Below are positions 27,533-36,708 of a DNA stretch of 64,000 bases, piece after piece (within the stretch, counting starts at the first letter, position 1; every line of letters starts with the position of its first letter). Location of the stretch: assembly GCA_947306495.1 (NCBI GenBank), contig CAMZGT010000001.1, forward strand, positions 62,001 through 126,000, read 5' to 3'. Below the pieces are notes generated by a model that saw nothing but the letters and a program-made list of their open reading frames with translations, had not been told where the DNA came from and ran no database searches. The DNA is from an uncultured Acinetobacter sp. GTDB taxonomy: Bacteria > Cyanobacteriota > Vampirovibrionia > Gastranaerophilales > Gastranaerophilaceae. The position numbers and the translations under genes are program-made.

Positions 27533-28855
27533 ATGGATTTGATACATACCTTTGTATCAGCGCACAATGTAGTGATTTCAGCAAGTTTACTGATTTTAGC
27601 ATATATTTTTATTGCAACTGAAAAAATTCCTAAAGTTACTATTGCGCTTTTGGGGGCCGGCATAACAATTTTACTTGGTTTAGTCAGTCAATCAAAATTA
27701 ACCGGAGGAGAAATAAATCCGCATTATTTTATCAATTTTGTTGATTTCAACGTAATATTTTTGCTCGTATCAATGATGATAATTGTTAATATTTCAACAA
27801 GAAGCGGTGTTTTCACTTATATTGCGAATGAACTTTTGAAACATACTAAGGGACATCCGATAAAAATACTTGTTGCTCTTGGTATTTTTACTGCCGTTAC
27901 CAGTGCTTTTTTGGATAATGTTACTACAGTAATACTTGTCTTACCAATAACATTTGCAATTGCTAAAAAATTAGAAATTGATCCGTTGCCTTACTTGTTA
28001 ACTGAAATCTTTTCATCAAATATTGGCGGAACTGCGACACTAATAGGCGATCCGCCAAATATAATTATCGGAAGTGCTGCAGGATTTTCGTTCTTGGACT
28101 TCCTAAAGAATCTGACTGATGTTGTTGCAATTATTTTATTCGTTGTTATAACAATTTTAGCAATTCTGTTTAGAAAAAATTTGCACGCTGATGCCGAAAA
28201 AATGCTAGAAGTAGCCAATATTGATAACTCTAATACTATAACAGACAGAAACTTAATGATTCGTTCAATGCTGGTTTTGGGTTTGGTTATTCTAGGATTT
28301 GTAACGCACGATATTACACATATAGAAACTTGTATATGTGCAATGCTTGGCGCAAGTGTACTGCTTTTATTTGAAAAACCGACTGATATTTTAAAAGATG
28401 TTGAATGGAATACTATATTTTTCTTTATCGGTTTATTTATAATAATCGGTGGAGTTGAAGCATCCGGCGGAATTAAACTTATGGCCGAATGGATTTTGAA
28501 TGTTACTCAAGGTTCTCAACAAGCTGCTTCAATGCTTATTCTGTGGGCTTCAGGATTAATATCAGGTGTAATAGATAATATTCCTTATACAGCAACCATG
28601 GCACCAATGATTCAAGTAATCGAACAAGCAAAAGGAGCAGATTACGCATTCCCTCTTTGGTGGTGTTTGTCTTTAGGAGCATGTCTTGGCGGAAATTTAA
28701 CAATAATAGGTGCGGCAGCAAATGTCATTGTTTCCGAAAATGCAGCGCATGAAGGTCATCCAATTGCATTTATGAGATTTTTAAAATACGGCTTTGCAGT
28801 TGTTTTCATTTCATTATTAATCTGCACTGCTTACATCAATATAAAATATCTGTAA
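27533..28855 (+). CDS. NhaD/ArsB-superfamily ion transporter
   Basis: 440 aa with about eleven hydrophobic segments. The signature NIGGTATLIGDPPNIIIGSAAG near residue 165 is the conserved hairpin of the ion-transporter superfamily containing ArsB and NhaD Na+/H+ antiporters; a second such motif, LGGNLTIIGAAANVI, is near residue 385. Cytoplasmic membrane. No ars regulator or arsenate reductase accompanies it, so sodium/proton exchange or a carboxylate substrate is as likely as arsenite. GAGGAG is placed well before the ATG. Confidence 0.85.
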   Translation: MDLIHTFVSAHNVVISASLLILAYIFIATEKIPKVTIALLGAGITILLGLVSQSKLTGGEINPHYFINFVDFNVIFLLVSMMIIVNISTRSGVFTYIANELLKHTKGHPIKILVALGIFTAVTSAFLDNVTTVILVLPITFAIAKKLEIDPLPYLLTEIFSSNIGGTATLIGDPPNIIIGSAAGFSFLDFLKNLTDVVAIILFVVITILAILFRKNLHADAEKMLEVANIDNSNTITDRNLMIRSMLVLGLVILGFVTHDITHIETCICAMLGASVLLLFEKPTDILKDVEWNTIFFFIGLFIIIGGVEASGGIKLMAEWILNVTQGSQQAASMLILWASGLISGVIDNIPYTATMAPMIQVIEQAKGADYAFPLWWCLSLGACLGGNLTIIGAAANVIVSENAAHEGHPIAFMRFLKYGFAVVFISLLICTAYINIKYL

Positions 28856-28879
28856 ATCTATTTCTGAAAGGTTTATGTT

Positions 28880-29509
28880 TTGAGTACAAATTTTAAATTT
28901 TTAAAAAAGACTGATGAAAATCTTTTCAATATAATACAAGATGCTGAAAAATTATATCGTGATGAATATTTTGACCAATGTATGATTCAAACCAGAAGAT
29001 TTGGTGAAAACATATGTAGGAATGTTCTCGGTTCAAGACGCACAACCGAAGTTACGTTTGACGCCATGCTTGCAACACTTAAAGACTGCACTCTGGGAAG
29101 TTCTGATGAAGCAAAAGAATTTGTGGATGATTTATATTTTTTAAAAAAACACGGAAATGAAACTGCACATTCTATTACTGTTAAAACAGACGGAATGGAG
29201 GCTCTGGAATGTCTTAAACGTGCATTTGAAATTGCCATAAACTATTGTGTTTATTCTATGGGAGAGTCCCGTTCATTACTTAATTTAAATTATGATACAG
29301 AGCTATTGGTAACAGCTAAAAAGTCTAAAAAAAGCCTTGCAGAAAAATACCAAAATGAAAAAGCAAAAAGTAAAAAGAGTAAAAAGTCTAAAAAACAATA
29401 TTGTACTGTAAAATCAGACTCAAAAGAGAAAAAACCATACTTCTGGTATTTTGTAGCGGTTTCAGGGATAATTTCATTAATAATGCTAATAATCCTGGCA
29501 CTCATTTAA
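28880..29509 (+). CDS. DUF4145-like membrane-anchored protein
   Basis: 209 aa starting with TTG; the ATG just upstream is followed by a stop, and GAAAGG supports the TTG. Residues 5-125 resemble the DUF4145 helical domain (YRDEYFDQCMIQTRRFGENICRNVL and LKKHGNETAH), known from type I restriction HsdR and other defence or nucleic-acid proteins. A lysine/serine low-complexity linker (KSKKSKKSKKQ) leads to one C-terminal membrane helix at about 188-207. This looks like a tail-anchored cytoplasmic domain. Function unknown. It follows the transporter by 24 bp. Confidence 0.6.
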   Translation: MSTNFKFLKKTDENLFNIIQDAEKLYRDEYFDQCMIQTRRFGENICRNVLGSRRTTEVTFDAMLATLKDCTLGSSDEAKEFVDDLYFLKKHGNETAHSITVKTDGMEALECLKRAFEIAINYCVYSMGESRSLLNLNYDTELLVTAKKSKKSLAEKYQNEKAKSKKSKKSKKQYCTVKSDSKEKKPYFWYFVAVSGIISLIMLIILALI

Positions 29510-29550
29510 TGCCAAGATTATTAAACAAACTTTTATTTTAGAACAATAAT

Positions 29551-31110
29551 TTATTTTTTACTGCCTTTGTCAGCAAGTTCGCTATCCATCCTCAAGAAAA
29601 CAGGTTTAATGTTTTCTTTGTCAATTAAATGTCCTGCTTTTATATTTGAACAAGTTAAATCATCCAATTTAATATTAATATCAAAGCTTAACTGTTCGGC
29701 CATTTTTTGTGCAATATTCGGACAGAACGGATAAATAAGTGAAGTTATTACACACATCACTTCAAGTACATTTGTCAAAACTTCTCCACATTTTTCAATA
29801 TTGCCCTCTTTTGCAAGGGTCCAAGGAGCATTATCCGTAACGTATTTATTGGTAATATCAACCAGCTCTATAATCTTTTGAGCTGCTTCTGTTACTTCAT
29901 AATAATCAAAATGGTGTTTTACTGCTTTAACTGTATCAATAGCAGCTTGAGCCAGTTCATTTTTTCCTAAAAATTCAGGCTTAATGTTACCTTCAAAATA
30001 TTTTACAAGCATTGAAAGAGTTCTGTTTAGAAGATTTCCCATTGAATTAGCCAAATGTGCATTAACCTTTTCTTTGAAATCTTCGTCAGAGTAGTTTCCG
30101 TCCTTTCCGCAAGGTGCAGCTGACGCCATATAGTATCTTAAAGGATCAGAAATCTCCAAATTAAAAGCTTCCATAATGCTTGTCGGTGAAATCACGTTTC
30201 CTAAAGATTTTGACATTTTAGTCTGGTCAATAGTAATCCAACCATGTGCTAAAATATGTTTAGGAAGAGGTAAATCAAGTGCCATAAGTATTCCAAGCCA
30301 ATAAATACTGTGGAATTTCAAGATATCTTTACCTATTACTTGAACATCAGCCGGCCAAAAATCTTCAAACAAATCACTGCTTCCATCCGGATCGTATCCT
30401 AGCGCTGTTATATAATTAGAAAGCGCATCAATCCAAACATAAATTCCTTGTTCGTCATCACCTAAAACAGGTATATTCCAGCTTACATTAGATTTAGAAC
30501 GTGAAACTGATATGTCCTCAATATTTTCCAATTGGTTTAATACTTCGTTTGCTCTATAAGATGGAACTATAAAATCAGGATTTATTTTTATATGTTTAAT
30601 AATTGCATCCTTGTATTTTGTAAGACGGAAGAAATAATTTTCTTCGGAAACGACCTCAGGCTTCTTTTGATGGTCAGGACAAAGTCCGTCTTCCGTTAAA
30701 TCTTTTTCACTTAAAAACGCTTCGCATCCGGAACAATAAAGTCCTGTATAAGAATGTTTATATATATCACCTTTGTCTAAAAGTTTTTTGAATATTTTTT
30801 GTACAACTTTTTCATGCGCTTCGTCAGTTGTTCTGATAAATTTAGTATAATCAATATTTAAAGCTTTCCATGCATCTTTAAATTTTTGAGCATTCATGTC
30901 ACAGAAATCTTTTTCACTCATATTATTTTCTTTGGATGTTTTTTGGATTTTAATGCCGTGCTCATCAGTACCTGTCAAAAAATACGTTTTGTCACATCTT
31001 TGAGTAAAATGACGATATATAACATCCGTAAGAATTTTTTCATAAGCATGCCCGATATGCGGAGCACCGTTGACGTAATCTATTGCCGTTGTGATATAGA
31101 ATTTTTCCAT
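29551..31110 (-). CDS. metG: methionyl-tRNA synthetase
   Basis: 519 aa class I synthetase. The HIGH motif appears as HIGHAYEK near residue 18 and KMSKS as TKMSKSLGNVISP near residue 297. A one-knuckle zinc insertion CSGCEAFL...CPDH lies at about 127-145. The C-terminal dimerisation EMAPII-like domain is absent, as in many short MetRS. AGAGG before the ATG. It follows gtrA on the same strand after 67 bp. Confidence 0.97.
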   Translation of the reverse strand: MEKFYITTAIDYVNGAPHIGHAYEKILTDVIYRHFTQRCDKTYFLTGTDEHGIKIQKTSKENNMSEKDFCDMNAQKFKDAWKALNIDYTKFIRTTDEAHEKVVQKIFKKLLDKGDIYKHSYTGLYCSGCEAFLSEKDLTEDGLCPDHQKKPEVVSEENYFFRLTKYKDAIIKHIKINPDFIVPSYRANEVLNQLENIEDISVSRSKSNVSWNIPVLGDDEQGIYVWIDALSNYITALGYDPDGSSDLFEDFWPADVQVIGKDILKFHSIYWLGILMALDLPLPKHILAHGWITIDQTKMSKSLGNVISPTSIMEAFNLEISDPLRYYMASAAPCGKDGNYSDEDFKEKVNAHLANSMGNLLNRTLSMLVKYFEGNIKPEFLGKNELAQAAIDTVKAVKHHFDYYEVTEAAQKIIELVDITNKYVTDNAPWTLAKEGNIEKCGEVLTNVLEVMCVITSLIYPFCPNIAQKMAEQLSFDINIKLDDLTCSNIKAGHLIDKENIKPVFLRMDSELADKGSKK

Positions 31111-31177
31111 AGTTTTCCTCTCTTTTGTAACTATGATAACACAAGAATATATGCTTTAACATATTCACTTGCTTCGT

Positions 31178-31585
31178 TTAGTTTACCCCTTTGCTCCTAA
31201 AGGCAAATTTCTTGAATAAAATGTAGGTACAAACAGCAGCTGCAAGTGTCGCAATAAACTGAGAAATAAATACGTTCATATGAATGTATTTTACAAAGAC
31301 CTCCAATAAAACCGCATTAACAACGTAGCTAAAAAACCAAGTAGTACAGCATTTCAGATATTCTTTAATCCAGTCATTTCCACCCTTAAAAACCAGAAGT
31401 TTTTGTGTTGTAAAAGATACTATCGAAGACACTGCCCGATCTAAAACCAAAGCAAATTGGTACATTGAATTACCGAGTAAAAGGCAAAATGCCACATATA
31501 ATAAGTATGCTACGCAAAAATTAAACCCGCCTACAAACAGGAATCTTATTTTATCATTTAAACTAAACCAATATTTCTTTATCAT
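31178..31585 (-). CDS. GtrA-family membrane protein
   Basis: 135 aa with four hydrophobic helices. FLFVGGFNFCVAYLLYVAF, the conserved Phe/Lys-rich loop (TTQKLLVFKGG) and the C-terminal YILFKKFAFRSK identify the GtrA family, thought to flip lipid-linked sugars (undecaprenyl-phosphate-glucose) for cell-surface decoration. The start overlaps the stop of the phosphohexomutase by 4 nt, so translation is coupled. The pairing with a sugar-phosphate mutase supports a glycan role. Confidence 0.85.
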   Translation of the reverse strand: MIKKYWFSLNDKIRFLFVGGFNFCVAYLLYVAFCLLLGNSMYQFALVLDRAVSSIVSFTTQKLLVFKGGNDWIKEYLKCCTTWFFSYVVNAVLLEVFVKYIHMNVFISQFIATLAAAVCTYILFKKFAFRSKGVN

Positions 31586-33837
31586 ATCTTGTATTCCGGA
31601 ATTATAAACTCTTCATTATTAGCATCTTTTTCTACAAATTTCAAATAATGATTCAAAGCTATTTCTTTAGAATTGTTGTAGAATTCATCTGTTAACAAGT
31701 TTTTATGCAAATCAGTCCTGTCTCCGGAATAATTTCCTAAAATCCTTGAAAATCTTTGAATATCATCAAGTTGTTCACCGCCTGAATAAGCTTTTGTTTT
31801 AGCATCTGTCCCTGACGGCCTGATTTCAACATATTTATCGCTAAATTTGAGATATGTTCCGTCACCTACAAATTTTACGTCTACAAGGTTATCAAATCTC
31901 AGTTCTTTAAATGCGTCATTGAGAACTTCTTTTACGTCATTTAAGCTAATTTTACCTTCTTTTATTCCTATAGCTAAAGAAAGATAAAACAAATCATTCT
32001 TTGTTCTTTGTTTTTCACCTTCTATTTTAGCCACCTTCAACTTATCTATATCAGGTTCTGATTCATTATAATAAGATATATCTTCTCTTACGTCATATTT
32101 TGCTATAATATTATTTTCTTCAAAAATATCTGCTAAATATTCAGAAAGAGTTTTATTTTCTTCTTCCAGTTTTGCAGCCAGAGAAGAAGCTACAATTATA
32201 GCTTCTGTAGCACTTTTTTCTCTCATAGCAATAGCTTTTCTGCCCGATAAAGATTCTATCAAATCTTCAGAACCCATAATCATACCGCCGGATTCTTCTC
32301 CGCCAAATATCATTCGTGGCTGAATACCAAGATTTATAGTGTTTCCAAAAACATCATCAACTTTAACTTCATCATTAGGATTATTTTTAATTTGAAGCTC
32401 AACCTTTTTCATTATGTTAGCAATTTCTTTAAAACCAACCGGTACATTTATAACCCTAATATCATTTGCTTTAGCCCACTCATCCCAAGATAGAGCCGAT
32501 GCTGTTGTTTTTATCATAAATCTCGGATGATTTTTAAATTTGCCGCTGTGTTTGAGTTGTTTTACACGATAATCCATTAACATTAAAAATGCTTGGTTAG
32601 CACTGTAAACCGTTAAAATTCTGTTTTCATCAAGTTTAATATAAGAAATTCCGAATTCATCCAGCATAGGAATATTGCCTGCTGCTTCTATCTGACAAAC
32701 AGTTAATCTGTCATGGTCAGGATCTGTTATCAAAACAATCATTCCCATTTGACAATCAGCAAGAACTCTTTCATAATGCAATGATTCTATAACAGGAAAG
32801 AAAGATTCTCCGTTTCGTCGTTTTGCAAGTACAGTTGCATCAACGGAATAATCATAAAAAACTTTGTTCCCTTTAGGGTCTGTATCATATTTACCAATAG
32901 AATGGAAAAACGGGTCTTCTTGAGTATTATTCCAAATGTACTTGTCAGAAATTTCTAATTTATCTAACACTCTGCTCAGAGTTCTGTATGCACAACCTCC
33001 GACACATTCTATGAACAATTTTGAGTTCATTTTTTTAACGTTATCAAGATTTTCTGCAACGCCTGATTTCAAGTATTCTACATATAAATCTATACCATCA
33101 TTAATTTTTTCCATAACAGATTCATCGATAAGCGGATTGTTTTTTGCTGAAACTTTTATTTCATATGAGCCTTCTTTCTCAATAATATCAAAGATTTCTT
33201 GAATCTTATCGACAAATTCCAGAGATTCTTCCGGTAAATATTGGCTGCCTTGAGAATTGAGGTCTTTTGTTGCTGTTTTTACGGAAATTCCATGGCTTGA
33301 AGTTATGTATTCACCACCTACCAAATCAAGTTTAAACGCTAAAAAGGACGCAAGCCATATAGGAATAGTTTTCCTTTCCTTCGGCGTAAGAGTTTTTATG
33401 CCTTGAGCAGCTTGAATTCTGGATATAGCGTCAAGATAAAGTTCTGAATTATACCTAACTTCGCTGCCTGCAAGTTTACGAATCTCTTTGCCTCTATATT
33501 TATCTGTCGCTACAAGAGCTTTTGCAAGCGTTGCAAGCACAATTCCCACAAGATTAATAGGAAATCTTGTATCTTGAGGATACAGGATATTTTGAGGCCC
33601 TCTGATACCTGCTGTGGAAACTTTAGCTTCTTTAGCATAATTTGCAAACCATTCCAATAGGTTTAAACCTTCAGGATTGTCCTCAGAATGAGGATAAAGA
33701 TGAGTTTTTTTCAATGTAAAACTAAATTCATCTTCATTATCAAGATTTATCAGGTTTAAATTTTTTATATAATCCGGTGTTTTATCAAAAACATTTTTAA
33801 ATAATTGATTTTCCAGTTCACAAGTCGCTTTTTTCAT
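31582..33837 (-). CDS. phosphoglucomutase/phosphomannomutase-family enzyme, long form
   Basis: 751 aa, longer than the 450-600 aa usual for alpha-D-phosphohexomutases. The phosphoserine loop reads ITSSHGISVKTAT (about 178-190) instead of TASHNP. Metal-binding DPDHDRL is near residue 365, sugar-binding GGEESGG near 515 and the phosphate-binding RPSGTDAKTK near 675. All four domains are recognisable, so activity is plausible, but the altered Ser loop and long inserts make the substrate uncertain (glucose, mannose or glucosamine phosphate). AGGAGAG before the ATG. First gene of a run with gtrA and metG. Confidence 0.8.
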   Translation of the reverse strand: MKKATCELENQLFKNVFDKTPDYIKNLNLINLDNEDEFSFTLKKTHLYPHSEDNPEGLNLLEWFANYAKEAKVSTAGIRGPQNILYPQDTRFPINLVGIVLATLAKALVATDKYRGKEIRKLAGSEVRYNSELYLDAISRIQAAQGIKTLTPKERKTIPIWLASFLAFKLDLVGGEYITSSHGISVKTATKDLNSQGSQYLPEESLEFVDKIQEIFDIIEKEGSYEIKVSAKNNPLIDESVMEKINDGIDLYVEYLKSGVAENLDNVKKMNSKLFIECVGGCAYRTLSRVLDKLEISDKYIWNNTQEDPFFHSIGKYDTDPKGNKVFYDYSVDATVLAKRRNGESFFPVIESLHYERVLADCQMGMIVLITDPDHDRLTVCQIEAAGNIPMLDEFGISYIKLDENRILTVYSANQAFLMLMDYRVKQLKHSGKFKNHPRFMIKTTASALSWDEWAKANDIRVINVPVGFKEIANIMKKVELQIKNNPNDEVKVDDVFGNTINLGIQPRMIFGGEESGGMIMGSEDLIESLSGRKAIAMREKSATEAIIVASSLAAKLEEENKTLSEYLADIFEENNIIAKYDVREDISYYNESEPDIDKLKVAKIEGEKQRTKNDLFYLSLAIGIKEGKISLNDVKEVLNDAFKELRFDNLVDVKFVGDGTYLKFSDKYVEIRPSGTDAKTKAYSGGEQLDDIQRFSRILGNYSGDRTDLHKNLLTDEFYNNSKEIALNHYLKFVEKDANNEEFIIPEYKI

Positions 33838-33943
33838 ATATTTCTCTCCTACAAGTATCTATTATAGCATAAGTTATTAATAAATGTTTCTGCAAGTTGC
33901 GCATAGCGGATATTTATGTTAATATCAGTAAAAATGTATAGAT

Positions 33944-33949
33944 TATAAT
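33944..33949 (+). promoter_or_regulatory. -10 element upstream of efp
   Basis: TATAAT ending 16 nt before the ATG at 33966, with AAGGAG between. It probably drives the efp-accB-accC operon with a short leader. Confidence 0.5.
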
Positions 33950-33965
33950 GAACTAAGGAGTTTTT

Positions 33966-34523
33966 ATGATTTCAGTAAACGATTTAAAGAATGGCTTAAC
34001 TTTAGAACTGGATAACGGTCTTTGGACTGTTATTGAATTTTTGCACGTTAAACCCGGCAAAGGTGCAGCATTTGTAAGAACAAAACTTAAAAATGTTGAA
34101 TCAGGTAACGTTGTAGAAAAAACATTCAGAGCCGGCGAAAAAGTTGCAAAAGCAATGCTAGACAGACGTGAAATGCAATATTTATATAAAGAAGGTTCTG
34201 ACTACGTTATGATGGATAATGAAACATACGAACAAATCCAAATAACAGAAGAACAAGTTGGCGACGGCAAGAAATACCTTAAAGAAAATATGATGGTTCA
34301 AGTTTTAAAACATGATACGAGAATCATTGGTGTTGATATTCCTGCTCACGTTGAACTTGAAGTTGTTGATACTCCGCCTGCAGAAAAAGGTAACACGGCT
34401 CAAGGCGGCACAAAACCTGCAACTCTTGAAACAGGTGCAGTTGTAAACGTTCCTTTCTTCGTATCAAATGGTGATGTAATCAGAGTTGATACCAGAACAA
34501 ATGAATACCTTGACCGTTGTTAA
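33966..34523 (+). CDS. efp: translation elongation factor P
   Basis: 185 aa. KOW-like N-terminal domain with the tip loop HVKPGKGAAFVRTK (Lys at the usual modification site is KPGKGA), middle OB domain and C-terminal OB domain ending RVDTRTNEYLDRC. EF-P relieves stalling at polyproline stretches. It directly precedes accB, the order known from cyanobacteria. AAGGAG lies before the ATG. No epmA/epmB or other modification gene is visible. Confidence 0.97.
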   Translation: MISVNDLKNGLTLELDNGLWTVIEFLHVKPGKGAAFVRTKLKNVESGNVVEKTFRAGEKVAKAMLDRREMQYLYKEGSDYVMMDNETYEQIQITEEQVGDGKKYLKENMMVQVLKHDTRIIGVDIPAHVELEVVDTPPAEKGNTAQGGTKPATLETGAVVNVPFFVSNGDVIRVDTRTNEYLDRC

Positions 34524-34538
34524 ATGGAGATAAAAAAA

Positions 34539-34991
34539 ATGAAATTCGAACCGGAATATATTGAAAAATTAGCTAAAATAATTACAGACAATGGCTTAAC
34601 TGAAATTTCAATGGAAGATGGTGAGCAAGCTATTACCATCAGAAAGGATTTACCCGAAGTAATGGTAACTCCTTCTGCCGCATCAGTTACGCCTGCAGCT
34701 GTCGCACCTGCCATTAGTGCAGAAGCTAAAGAAACAAAAACAGAACCGACTCAGAAAGGAAAACCTATAACTTCACCTATGGTCGGCACTTTTTATACTG
34801 CTCCGTCTCCTGATGCTGCACCTTTCGTTGAAATAGGCAGTGAAGTTAAAACAGGTGACGTTGTTTGTATTATTGAAGCAATGAAATTAATGAATGAAAT
34901 TAAATCTGAAGAATCCGGCAGAGTTATAAAAATTTGTGTTAAAAATGGTGACCCTGTCGAATTCGGTCAAGTTTTAATGTATGTAGAATAA
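34539..34991 (+). CDS. accB: acetyl-CoA carboxylase biotin carboxyl carrier protein
   Basis: 150 aa from the second Met (MKFEPEYI), because GGAG (34526-34529) is well placed for it while the track's first ATG directly abuts the efp stop. The N-terminal region helps AccC binding, an Ala/Pro/Thr linker spans about 50-70, and the biotinyl domain carries the acceptor Lys in [12 protein letters not shown]. It delivers carboxybiotin to the carboxyltransferase AccAD for fatty-acid synthesis. accA and accD are not in the window. Confidence 0.96.
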   Translation: MKFEPEYIEKLAKIITDNGLTEISMEDGEQAITIRKDLPEVMVTPSAASVTPAAVAPAISAEAKETKTEPTQKGKPITSPMVGTFYTAPSPDAAPFVEIGSEVKTGDVVCIIEAMKLMNEIKSEESGRVIKICVKNGDPVEFGQVLMYVE

Positions 34992-34993
34992 TA

Positions 34994-35055
34994 CGTGAAT
35001 CGTGAATTGTGCATCGAAAATATTTGAATCACTAGTCACAATTTACTAATCACGA
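34994..35055. repeat. short CGTGAAT inverted-repeat element between accB and accC
   Basis: Left arm CGTGAATCGTGAATTGTGC and right arm ending in ACTAATCACG are imperfect inverted repeats over a 62-bp block. It shares the CGTGAATYGTGAATTG core with the groES-groEL element. It begins 3 bp after the accB stop. A shortened copy of the same family. Confidence 0.5.
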
Positions 35056-35066
35056 CAAGGATAATT

Positions 35067-36419
35067 ATGTTTAAACGAGTATTAATAGCAAATCGAGGGG
35101 AGATTGCGGTAAGGGTCATTAGAGCCTGCCGTGAACTTGGAATTCCGACGGTAGCAGTATATTCACAAGCAGATGCTGAATCTTTACACGTAAGATTAGC
35201 AACAGATGCTTTTTGTATAGGACCTGCGCCAAGTATAGACAGTTATTTAAATATTCCTGCAATAGTTTCAACAGCTTTAACTACAGGTTGTGATGCAATT
35301 CATCCCGGATACGGTTTTTTGTCTGAAAGAGCCGAATTTGCAGAGATTTGCGATATGCATGGCATAAAATTTATAGGACCTACCGCTGCATCTATGCGCA
35401 AAATGGGCGATAAAGCTACCGCGCGCAGAACAATGATTGAAAATAACGTTCCTGTTACCCCCGGCACAGGGATTCTAAAATCTGTAGAAGAAGCAAAAGA
35501 ATTTGCGCACAAAGTCGGATACCCTATAATCCTTAAAGCTACTGCAGGTGGCGGCGGAAAGGGAATGAGAATCGTTAGAACTAATGATGAATTAGAAACT
35601 AATTTGAATTTGTGTCGTCAGGAAGCTCAAAGCTTCTTCGGAAATGCGGGAGTTTACGCAGAAAAATTTCTGGAAAACCCTCGACATATTGAAGTACAAA
35701 TTTTAGGTGATTCTTTTGGAAATGTTATTCATCTTGGTGAACGCGACTGCTCAATTCAAAGGCGTCACCAAAAACTTCTGGAAGAAGCCCCTTCTCCGGC
35801 AATTGACGAAGAAACGCGTAAAGAAATGGGTGCTGCTGCCGTAAGAGCTGCAAATGCCGTGAAATACGAAGGAGCAGGCACTTGCGAATTTCTGCTTGAC
35901 CACGACGGCAAATGGTATTTTATGGAGATGAATACTCGTATTCAGGTTGAGCATTGCGTTACGGAAATGATTTCTCAAATTGATATAGTTCGTGAACAAA
36001 TTTTGATAGCATCAGGAGAAAAACTCAGTTACACACAAGATGACGTAAAGCTTAGAGGACATGCTATAGAATGTCGAATTAATGCGGAAGATCCTGAAAA
36101 CGACTTCATGCCTTGTCCAGGAAAAATAGATGGTTATTTCACTCCCGGTGGTTTTGGTATTAGAGTTGATTCACATGTATACCCCGGATACTCTATTCCG
36201 CCATATTACGATTCTATGATAGGAAAACTTATTTGTTGGGGCGAAAATCGTAAACAAGCAAGACGCCGAATGTATCAGGCTTTAAAAGAATACGTTGTAA
36301 CCGGAGTTAAGACAACTATTCCTTTCCATCAGGAAATCATAGAAGATGAAGTATTCAAAACAGGCAAGTTTAATACCGGTTTTATTGAAGATTTTTATAA
36401 AAGAAAAGAAGAAAAATAG
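35067..36419 (+). CDS. accC: acetyl-CoA carboxylase biotin carboxylase subunit
   Basis: 450 aa ATP-grasp enzyme of normal length. KRVLIANRGEIAVRVIRAC opens the pre-ATP-grasp domain; the ATP loop is ATAGGGGKGMRIV (about 160-172) and the active-site segment MEMNTRIQVEHCVTEM is near residue 288. It carboxylates the biotin on AccB using bicarbonate and ATP. AAGGA before the ATG. Its stop codon is immediately followed by a tRNA-Gly 5' fragment, indicating that the tRNA gene once abutted the operon. Confidence 0.97.
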   Translation: MFKRVLIANRGEIAVRVIRACRELGIPTVAVYSQADAESLHVRLATDAFCIGPAPSIDSYLNIPAIVSTALTTGCDAIHPGYGFLSERAEFAEICDMHGIKFIGPTAASMRKMGDKATARRTMIENNVPVTPGTGILKSVEEAKEFAHKVGYPIILKATAGGGGKGMRIVRTNDELETNLNLCRQEAQSFFGNAGVYAEKFLENPRHIEVQILGDSFGNVIHLGERDCSIQRRHQKLLEEAPSPAIDEETRKEMGAAAVRAANAVKYEGAGTCEFLLDHDGKWYFMEMNTRIQVEHCVTEMISQIDIVREQILIASGEKLSYTQDDVKLRGHAIECRINAEDPENDFMPCPGKIDGYFTPGGFGIRVDSHVYPGYSIPPYYDSMIGKLICWGENRKQARRRMYQALKEYVVTGVKTTIPFHQEIIEDEVFKTGKFNTGFIEDFYKRKEEK

Positions 36420-36460
36420 GCGGACGTAATTCAGTGGTAAAATGCAACCTTCCCAAGGTT
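36420..36460 (+). pseudogene. tRNA-Gly 5' fragment (left boundary of inserted element)
   Basis: These 41 nt equal the first 41 nt of the intact tRNA-Gly at 38839, with one mismatch in the D loop (GGTAA versus GGTAG). The match covers the acceptor 5' strand, D arm and most of the anticodon arm through the CCC anticodon, then stops abruptly. The orientation and distance make this fragment and the intact gene the two boundaries of a 2.4-kb insertion. Confidence 0.85.
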
Positions 36461-36622
36461 TTAAGGGGTTCTCTTCATATTTTTCACATTCTTCATAGAC
36501 TTTACAAATCAAGCATTTTGCCTATTTTATATTTTTCACAAATCTCACATTTTTCACTTGTTTTACGAAAAAATGTTATAAAAATGTTATAAAAAGTCTA
36601 ACCAAATTAAAGTCCTAAAAAG

Positions 36623-36650
36623 TTGCAAAAAGAACAAAATATTGTATAAT
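36623..36650 (+). promoter_or_regulatory. promoter of the DUF3800 transcript
   Basis: TTGCAA (36623-36628), 16-bp spacer, TATAAT (36645-36650). The predicted start, near 36657, is just before the structured leader. Confidence 0.65.
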
Positions 36651-36658
36651 ATAAATAT

Positions 36659-36708
36659 GGGCTGAGCGTATGCTCTGGGTCCACCGTAGGCGAGGGATGA
36701 CCCTCGCC
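36659..36708 (+). ncRNA. structured leader RNA upstream of the DUF3800 gene
   Basis: Two hairpins are visible: GAGC-GTAT-GCTC (36664-36675) and a perfect 8-bp stem GGCGAGGG/CCCTCGCC with an ATGA loop (36689-36708). The block is far more GC-rich than its surroundings and sits between a good promoter and the start codon. Conserved RNA motifs associated with DUF3800 genes have been described as several DUF3800 motif classes; whether this belongs to one of them needs a covariance-model search. The second hairpin is not followed by a T run, so it is not a simple terminator. Confidence 0.6.

Noticed and set aside
29389-29400. Repeated AAAAAGTCTAAAAA tracts as a possible repeat array
   Set aside because: They encode the lysine/serine linker of the DUF4145-like protein; simple low-complexity coding.
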